This document shows, piece after piece, positions 6,645-13,236 of a DNA stretch of 13,236 nt (positions are counted from its first letter, which is position 1; the number at the start of each line of letters is the position of its first letter). Origin of the DNA: UBA4744 sp035282865. Lineage in GTDB: Bacteria; Actinomycetota; Acidimicrobiia; Spongiisociales; UBA4744. The position numbers were made by a program, and so were the translations under genes. The notes under the pieces were generated by a model. The model ran no database searches and had not been told where the DNA came from. It saw only the letters and a program-made list of their open reading frames with translations. Location of the stretch: positions 1 to 13,236 of the forward strand of contig DATEVB010000232.1 of NCBI GenBank assembly GCA_035282865.1, read 5' to 3'.

Positions 6645-7934
6645 GTGGAAGTCTTCGAAGGTCTCACAGAGCTGTTGGTGATCCTGATTGCCGCCAAGGT
6701 CGGTGCCGAGGTCATGGCCCGCCTTCGGCAACCGGCCGTGATTGGGGAGCTGCTCATCGGAGCCGTGATCGGTGCCGGCGTGCTCGGATGGGTTGGTGGA
6801 GACGACGGCGGACTGTTGTCAACGCTGGCTGAGATCGGGGTGATCCTGCTGCTCTTCGAGGTCGGCCTAGAAACCGATCTTCGTTCTTTTGCCCGGCTGG
6901 GAGCGTCGGCGCTGACGGTTGCCGTTGTCGGTGTGGTGACCCCCTTTGCTCTTGGGTTTTTCGCGGTCCGATTGTTCTCCATCGGGGGCGGCTCGACGGA
7001 GCTGGCCCTCTTCATGGGTGCCGCCATGACGGCCACCAGCGTTGGGATCACTGCCAGGGTCTTCGCCGATCTGCGCCGGCTCCACACGGACGAGGCCAAG
7101 ACCATCATCGGGGCAGCCGTCATCGATGACGTGCTGGGCCTCATCATCCTCGGTGTTGTCGCGGCAGTGCTGGGTGGTGACGGCGAGTTCTCGGCCGGTA
7201 CGCTTCTGATCATCACGGCCAAGGCCGTCGGTTTTCTCGTTGTCGTCGTGGCAGTCGGTCATGTAGTCGCTCCGTACTTTTTCCGTTTTGTGCGGTTCCT
7301 GAAGGTAGAGGGCAGTTTCGTCGTCGGGTCCTTCGTGTTCGCCATCGCCGTCGGCTTGGCGGCCGAGCACTTCGCAGGTCTCGAGCCCATCGTGGGAGCC
7401 TTTGCGGCTGGTCTGGTGGCCGGTCAGACCAGCTTCGCGGACAGAATCGAGGCAGAACTCCGACCCATCTCCTTTCTGTTTGTGCCTATTTTCTTCCTGT
7501 TCATCGGTAGCCGGGTCGACGTCGTCGCCCTGTCAGATCCCCAGGTGCTTCTGGCCGGTGGGATCATTTCCTTTCTGGCCATTGTCGGGAAGCTCGTGGC
7601 CGGACTGGGGGTGTTGTCGAAGGGAGTCAGCAGGCGGGTCGTCGGGGTGGGCATGGTGCCCCGCGGGGAAGTTGGACTGATCTTCGCTGCTCTGGGAGCC
7701 GGCGAGCTGTCCGCGGTCGTTGGCGCAGGGGAGAACGCCATCGTGGTGTTGATGGTGGTGGTCACCACGCTGCTTGCACCGTTGATCCTCAACCGGATGT
7801 TGAGAAACGAGCCACTCGACGATGAGAGAGCCGCCGAAGACAGAACCGTAGTTTCGATGGGCAAGATCCTCGACTCGCCGGTCATCGGGTCGGCCGAGCA
7901 GGACGCCAGCAAACGGGACGCGACGGAGGATTAG
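6645..7934 (+). CDS. CPA2-family cation:proton antiporter (Na+/H+ or K+/H+ exchanger)
   Basis: About 429 residues with some twelve hydrophobic helices up to residue 385. Family marks (numbered from GTG 6639) are QPAVIGELLIGAVIGAGVLG (31-50), GVILLLFEVGLETD (67-80), TATSVGITARV (131-141), the ion-site pair Asp163-Asp164 in AAVIDDVLGL, Lys318 and MVPRGEVGLI (339-348). Two adjacent Asp residues are typical of electrogenic CPA2 exchangers such as NapA. The last 45 residues are hydrophilic and contain no RCK/TrkA-N regulatory domain, unlike KefB/KefC. I prefer GTG 6645 because GGAG (6636-6639) then stands 5 bases upstream; GTG 6639 would add two residues. The gene is divergent from the LCP gene across a 95-base gap, and the pyrophosphatase follows after 66 bases. 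Transported cation cannot be fixed from sequence. Confidence 0.9.
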   Translation: MEVFEGLTELLVILIAAKVGAEVMARLRQPAVIGELLIGAVIGAGVLGWVGGDDGGLLSTLAEIGVILLLFEVGLETDLRSFARLGASALTVAVVGVVTPFALGFFAVRLFSIGGGSTELALFMGAAMTATSVGITARVFADLRRLHTDEAKTIIGAAVIDDVLGLIILGVVAAVLGGDGEFSAGTLLIITAKAVGFLVVVVAVGHVVAPYFFRFVRFLKVEGSFVVGSFVFAIAVGLAAEHFAGLEPIVGAFAAGLVAGQTSFADRIEAELRPISFLFVPIFFLFIGSRVDVVALSDPQVLLAGGIISFLAIVGKLVAGLGVLSKGVSRRVVGVGMVPRGEVGLIFAALGAGELSAVVGAGENAIVVLMVVVTTLLAPLILNRMLRNEPLDDERAAEDRTVVSMGKILDSPVIGSAEQDASKRDATED

Positions 7935-7942
7935 CCGTCATC

Positions 7943-7971
7943 TTGGTGGGCTCTCACCTACCTCTTATACT
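7943..7971 (+). promoter_or_regulatory. Promoter of the membrane pyrophosphatase gene, sigma-70 type
   Basis: TTGGTG (7943-7948) and TATACT (7966-7971) are separated by the optimal 17 bases. Transcription would start near 7978, giving a leader of about 23 bases with GAGG (7992-7995) placed 5 bases before ATG 8001. It lies in the 66-base gap after the antiporter, so the pyrophosphatase can be transcribed alone as well as by read-through. Confidence 0.6.
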
Positions 7972-8000
7972 CTTGACGCCGGCTAGCGAGCGAGGGGGAG

Positions 8001-10073
8001 ATGTCAACGGGTTTCTTGTTGGTGGGCGCCATCGTGGCTGCGGTCATGGCTCTGGGCTTGGCCGTCCTGTTCGCCCGTCAGGTGCTTGCCATGGATCGCG
8101 GGTCGGACCTCATGGTGTCGATCTCGAACGCCATCCGGGAGGGTGCCGACGCATTCATGCGCCGTGAATACACGTGGGTGGCGGTGTTCGTGGTCATCCT
8201 GACGGTGTTGATCGCGATGCTGCTGCCCCATGGCGGTTGGAAGGCGGGTGCCTACGTGTTCGGTGCCCTCCTGTCGGGCGGGGCGGGACTTGTCGGCATG
8301 CGGATGGCCACCGCCGCCAATTCGCGAACCACTGAAGCGGCTCGAACGGGTGGCACGGTCAAGGCGTTGCCGGTTGCGTTCCGCGGAGGGGCCGTGATGG
8401 GCTTCACGGTTGCCGGGTTGGGTCTCCTGGGGGTGGGGATCGGGTTCTGGATGTTCAATACCGACCTGCTCGGCATCGGTGACTTGGATACCTCCTGGGC
8501 CGACGTGCTGGCCGCGATCGGTCTCGGTGGTTCCTCGATCGCCCTATTCGCCAGGGTGGGCGGCGGTATCTTCACCAAGGCGGCTGACGTGGGCGCCGAT
8601 TTGGTCGGGAAGCTCGAGGCCGGGATTCCGGAAGACGATCCTCGTAACCCGGCCACCATCGCCGACAACGTTGGCGACAACGTTGGCGACGTCGCAGGAA
8701 TGGGGGCCGACCTGTTCGAGAGCTACGTCGGTTCCCTCATCGCTCCGATCATCTATGCGGTGATCGTGTTCCAGGGGGCCCCCTTTCTGCCGGAAGCTGT
8801 GATCTTCCCGCTTGCGGTGGCTGGGCTGGGCATGCTCGCATCGATCGCCAGTTCGTTTCTCGTCCGGGCTACCGGAGAGAACCTGGCGGCAGGTCTCCAT
8901 CGCGGCACGTGGGCGGCGTCGGCCCTGACCGCCTTGGGCGTGCTCGGGCTCTCCTTGTGGATCTTCGGTGGAGACGACGGTGCCGACAACCCGATCGGCC
9001 TGTTCGTTGCGGTGGTGGTCGGGTTGGCGGTCGGGATACTGGTCGGACAGATTTCGGAGTGGTTCACGTCCGACCACTACAAGAAGGTCAAAGAAATCGC
9101 CCGGCAGGCCGAGACCGGCGCGGCCACCGTGATTCTGGCCGGGGTTGCCGAAGGGATGCGCTCGGCCGCTTACAGCGTCATGGTGGTGGCCGTCGGGATT
9201 TTCGGGGCGTTCTGGGCGGGCGATTGGGCGCTCGGCGACGGTGGAGGGGTGTACGGAGTCGCCATCGCCGCCATCGGCGTTCTGGCCACACTGGGTATCA
9301 CCGTGGCGGTCGACGCGTATGGACCGATCGCCGACAATGCGGGTGGGATAGCAGAGATGGCTCACCTGCCTCATGAAGTTCGCGAGGCGACCGACGCATT
9401 GGATTCCCTCGGGAACACGACCGCGGCCATGGCGAAGGGTTTTGCGATCGCTTCGGCGGCGGTGACCGCCCTGGCGCTGTTCTCGGCATTCACCCAGGCA
9501 GTGAAGCTCGAATCGATCGACCTCACCGAGGTCGGCACCATTGTCGGGCTTTTCTTGGGAGCGATGTTCCCCTTCCTTTTTGCGGCGATGGCCCTCAACG
9601 CGGTCGGCCGGGCGGCCGGCAAGATGATCGAAGAGGTGCGACGGCAGTTCCGGGAGATCCCCGGCCTGCGCGAAGGTCGCGAAGGTGTCAAGGCCGATTA
9701 CGGGAAATGCGTCGACATTGCCACGGGTGCGGCCCTGCGGGAGATGGTCCTGCCGGGAACGCTGGCCATCATCTTCCCGATCGCCATCGGCTTCATCGAC
9801 GTCGAGGCGCTGGCCGGCTTCCTGGCCGGCGCACTGGTCACCGGCTTTCTGCTTGCCATCTACATGGCCAATGCGGGAGGGGCCTGGGACAACGCCAAGA
9901 AATTCATCGAGGCGGGTGCCTTCGGTGGTAAGGGATCCGATCCTCACAAGGCCGCGGTGATCGGCGACACGGTTGGGGATCCTTTCAAGGACACCGCCGG
10001 TCCGGCCATGAACATCGTCATCAAGGTGATGGCGATCGTCAGCCTCATCTTTGCGTCGGCGTTCATCGCTTGA
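8001..10073 (+). CDS. hppA: Membrane-bound cation-translocating pyrophosphatase, K+-dependent type
   Basis: This 690-residue integral membrane protein with about 16 helices hydrolyses cytoplasmic pyrophosphate and pumps H+ or Na+ outward. The catalytic loops are complete: DVGADLVGK (196-204), EDDPRNPATIADNVGDNVGD (211-230), DAYGPIADNAGGIAEM (438-453) and GDTVGDPFKDTAGPAMNI (656-673). At the site separating K+-dependent from K+-independent enzymes the sequence is GNTTAA (471-476), with Ala rather than Lys at 475, so K+ dependence is expected. The membrane gate reads DLFESYVGS with Glu240 in the position found in Na+-pumping enzymes such as that of Thermotoga; plant-type H+ pumps shift this Glu by one turn. 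Na+ or dual Na+/H+ transport is therefore possible, but this was read by eye. The promoter is at 7943-7971; the antiporter upstream uses the same ion economy. Confidence 0.95.
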   Translation: MSTGFLLVGAIVAAVMALGLAVLFARQVLAMDRGSDLMVSISNAIREGADAFMRREYTWVAVFVVILTVLIAMLLPHGGWKAGAYVFGALLSGGAGLVGMRMATAANSRTTEAARTGGTVKALPVAFRGGAVMGFTVAGLGLLGVGIGFWMFNTDLLGIGDLDTSWADVLAAIGLGGSSIALFARVGGGIFTKAADVGADLVGKLEAGIPEDDPRNPATIADNVGDNVGDVAGMGADLFESYVGSLIAPIIYAVIVFQGAPFLPEAVIFPLAVAGLGMLASIASSFLVRATGENLAAGLHRGTWAASALTALGVLGLSLWIFGGDDGADNPIGLFVAVVVGLAVGILVGQISEWFTSDHYKKVKEIARQAETGAATVILAGVAEGMRSAAYSVMVVAVGIFGAFWAGDWALGDGGGVYGVAIAAIGVLATLGITVAVDAYGPIADNAGGIAEMAHLPHEVREATDALDSLGNTTAAMAKGFAIASAAVTALALFSAFTQAVKLESIDLTEVGTIVGLFLGAMFPFLFAAMALNAVGRAAGKMIEEVRRQFREIPGLREGREGVKADYGKCVDIATGAALREMVLPGTLAIIFPIAIGFIDVEALAGFLAGALVTGFLLAIYMANAGGAWDNAKKFIEAGAFGGKGSDPHKAAVIGDTVGDPFKDTAGPAMNIVIKVMAIVSLIFASAFIA

Positions 10074-10164
10074 GCCGAGCCGCGGCCGGTAACCGGCTAC
10101 CAGCTGGCGGTGCCCAGCCACTCGTCAGAAACGTCGGTCCGGTACGGCTAACTGCTCACCGCCC

Positions 10165-10182
10165 AGCCCGACCACGGGCTTT
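10165..10182 (+). terminator. Possible intrinsic terminator after hppA
   Basis: AGCCCG (10165-10170), loop ACCA, and CGGGCT (10175-10180) form a perfect 6-bp hairpin whose last base begins a run of three T. The T-run is short, so termination would be weak. A second small hairpin, GCCGG-TAA-CCGGC (10085-10097), lies just behind the hppA stop without a T-run. The whole gap from 10074 to 10232 otherwise shows no gene. Confidence 0.4.
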
Positions 10183-10232
10183 CAACTTCTGACTTCGAAC
10201 CCACAACTTACCGTTACCATCGAAGCTCGGCA

Positions 10233-11486
10233 ATGAGATCCATCACCTATCTGCGTCACGGCGAGTCGACCGGCAACGCTTCCGGCGTTGTCCAGGGCCA
10301 CGGCACCAGCCCTCTGAGCGAGCGGGGGCGCCTGCAGGCGGCCGCCGTTGGTGAGCGGCTCCGGAATCAACGATTCGATCTCGTCATCTCCTCGGACATG
10401 GAGCGGGCAATGCAGACGGCGGAGGCGCTCGATCTGCCGTTCATTACCGATGCCGCCTGGCGCGAGATGGATGTGGGGCGCTGGGACGGACTCACCAACG
10501 ATGAGATCGGAGACCAATTCGCCGACGAGCTGATCGCCCTGCGCAGAGGCGAAGACGTGCCCGTGGGCGGGGTCGGTGAGACCCCGTCCGAGCTGGTGGA
10601 TCGAGTATGTGCCGCCATGGCAGCGGCGCTCGACAATCTCGAGGACGGCCAATCGGCGCTGGTGGTGTGCCACGGCGGAGTGATCGAAGCGGTGCTGGGG
10701 TTGGTGCTGGGGATTCGCGATCCTCACCGGCTGGTGGCGCGGGCGACTAATACCTCGCTGACCACGGTGGTGGCCACGCAAGGTGGGTTCCGGCTGATCC
10801 GGTTCAACGACGCGGCACATCTCGGCGCGGTGACGGGGTGGGCCGATAGCCGGCTACGGGACGGCGGATTGGTACTGGGTCTCGTCCGGCATGGACGAAC
10901 GGCGGCCAACGCGTCCGGCCGCTGGCAGGGGCAGACCGACGCCGGGCTGGACGATCTGGGCCGTCGGCAAGCGGCGGACCTGGCCGCATGGTACGGGGAG
11001 TTTGGTGCCCTGTATGCGTCGCCTCTGGGACGGGCGTACCTAACGGCGGAAGCGCTTGCCAACGGATCCACGCCCACCATCCATCCGGGGTTGGTCGAGT
11101 TGGGTATGGGAGCATGGGAAGGCCACACCGGTGACGAGATCGTGGCCGGTTGGCCCGAACTGTGGGATCGAATCTACGAGGAGGAAGAAGACCTGCCCCG
11201 CGGTGACAGCGGGGAAACCTGGGCGGGCATGCAGAAAAGAGTGACGGCCGCACTCTCCGAAGTCATCGAGCACCACGAGAGTGGCCACATCGGTGTTGTT
11301 TCACACGGGGCGGCGATTCGCGGCTACGTGTGTAGCGTCCTGGGATTGAATCACTCCACCCGGCGGAAGCTGGGCGTGCCCGCCAACACCTCGGTCAGCC
11401 ATGTGGTCTTCGAGGACGGGCGGCGTGTGCTGGCCGACTACAACGTTGCTCCCCACCTGGAGTCATCCCTGCTCCGGCCTCGATGA
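10233..11486 (+). CDS. Tandem two-domain histidine phosphatase (phosphoglycerate mutase-like)
   Basis: This 417-residue protein carries two complete histidine-phosphatase domains. Domain 1 (about 1-200) has LRHGEST (7-13) with nucleophile His9, SSDMERAMQTAE (53-64), acid Glu78 in REMDVGRWDG and second His147 in VCHGG. Domain 2 (about 213-405) has VRHGRTAAN (218-226) with His220, SPLGRAYLTAE (263-273), Glu289 in ELGMGAWEG and His358 in VSHGA. Both sets of catalytic residues are intact, so both domains may be active. Members of the family remove phosphate from sugars, phosphoglycerate, alpha-ribazole phosphate and other small molecules; substrate is not evident here. ATG 10233 is the first start before the RHG motif; the Shine-Dalgarno sequence is weak, and TACCAT (10215-10220) could be a -10 element giving a very short leader. 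The gene is convergent with topA. Neither domain is a relic. Confidence 0.92.
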   Translation: MRSITYLRHGESTGNASGVVQGHGTSPLSERGRLQAAAVGERLRNQRFDLVISSDMERAMQTAEALDLPFITDAAWREMDVGRWDGLTNDEIGDQFADELIALRRGEDVPVGGVGETPSELVDRVCAAMAAALDNLEDGQSALVVCHGGVIEAVLGLVLGIRDPHRLVARATNTSLTTVVATQGGFRLIRFNDAAHLGAVTGWADSRLRDGGLVLGLVRHGRTAANASGRWQGQTDAGLDDLGRRQAADLAAWYGEFGALYASPLGRAYLTAEALANGSTPTIHPGLVELGMGAWEGHTGDEIVAGWPELWDRIYEEEEDLPRGDSGETWAGMQKRVTAALSEVIEHHESGHIGVVSHGAAIRGYVCSVLGLNHSTRRKLGVPANTSVSHVVFEDGRRVLADYNVAPHLESSLLRPR

Positions 11487-11497
11487 GATGAACACAC

Positions 11498-11512
11498 CTG
11501 CGCATGGCGCAG
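11498..11512. terminator. Hairpin between the convergent phosphatase and topA genes
   Basis: CTGCGC-ATG-GCGCAG is a perfect 6-bp stem, followed at 11517-11526 by the self-complementary CCGGCGCCGG. Neither has a T-run on either strand, so a terminator function for the two convergent genes is only a guess. Both hairpins lie in the 48-base gap between the stop codons. Confidence 0.3.
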
Positions 11513-11534
11513 CGAACCGGCGCCGGAACGGGGA

Positions 11535-13236
<1,702 letters not shown>

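Noticed and set aside
8657..8693. Tandem repeat of GACAACGTTGGC within hppA
   Set aside because: It encodes the conserved catalytic DNVGDNVGD segment; the protein motif itself is repetitive in the whole family.
8544..10121. 525-codon open frame on the - strand opposite hppA
   Set aside because: Antisense of a highly conserved membrane protein; the translation is rich in His, Arg, Gly and Asp, the typical mirror of hydrophobic GC-rich coding. No family features.

Overview
The window looks chromosomal and comes from a high-GC Gram-positive bacterium of the phylum Actinomycetota. Three things support this: the dense GC-rich coding with GTG starts and start/stop overlaps; a Tad/Flp pilus cluster convergent with a DUF1998 helicase, the actinobacterial 'helicase/secretion neighbourhood' seen for example around Rv3649-Rv3660c of Mycobacterium; and a topoisomerase I whose C-terminus is made of GRxGPY repeats rather than zinc fingers. 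A member of a deep lineage such as Acidimicrobiia would fit, but that is a guess from general resemblance and no marker gene here proves it.

Layout. Positions 1-1719 (+) hold the 3' end of a Tad/type II secretion F cluster: the tail of a TadB-like gene, a TadC-like gene, a short Flp pilin, a TadE-like minor pilin and a second TadE-like protein. Most junctions are 4-base start/stop overlaps. Positions 1749-2896 (+) hold a two-gene module that I read as an Xre/MbcA-type antitoxin followed by a RES-domain toxin. It has its own promoter (-35 at 1712, -10 at 1736), a perfect 7-bp inverted repeat at the expected transcription start and probably a leaderless antitoxin mRNA. Positions 3011-6549 (-) hold a lipoprotein-type LytR-CpsA-Psr (LCP) protein followed by the DEAD/DEAH-like helicase with a C-terminal cysteine cluster (MrfA/YprA-like), convergent with the toxin. 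Positions 6645-10073 (+) hold a CPA2 cation:proton antiporter and a membrane-bound pyrophosphatase with its own promoter; residue signatures suggest a K+-dependent, possibly Na+-pumping enzyme. Positions 10233-11486 (+) encode one protein with two complete histidine-phosphatase domains. Positions 11535-13236 (-) hold the C-terminal part of topA, whose 5' end lies outside the window.

How the parts fit together. The left end makes and exports a surface pilus; the helicase beside it is a conserved neighbour but probably acts in DNA repair. The antiporter and pyrophosphatase form a plausible ion-homeostasis pair, with PPi-driven cation pumping and cation/proton exchange. The LCP protein belongs to cell-wall glycopolymer attachment. 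The least expected element is the toxin-antitoxin pair between the pilus operon and the helicase, with a divergent RES active site, an antitoxin with an extra N-terminal domain and a clear self-regulatory site. There is no CRISPR array, rRNA, tRNA, IS element or prophage gene in the window, and no gene-free stretch longer than about 160 bases.
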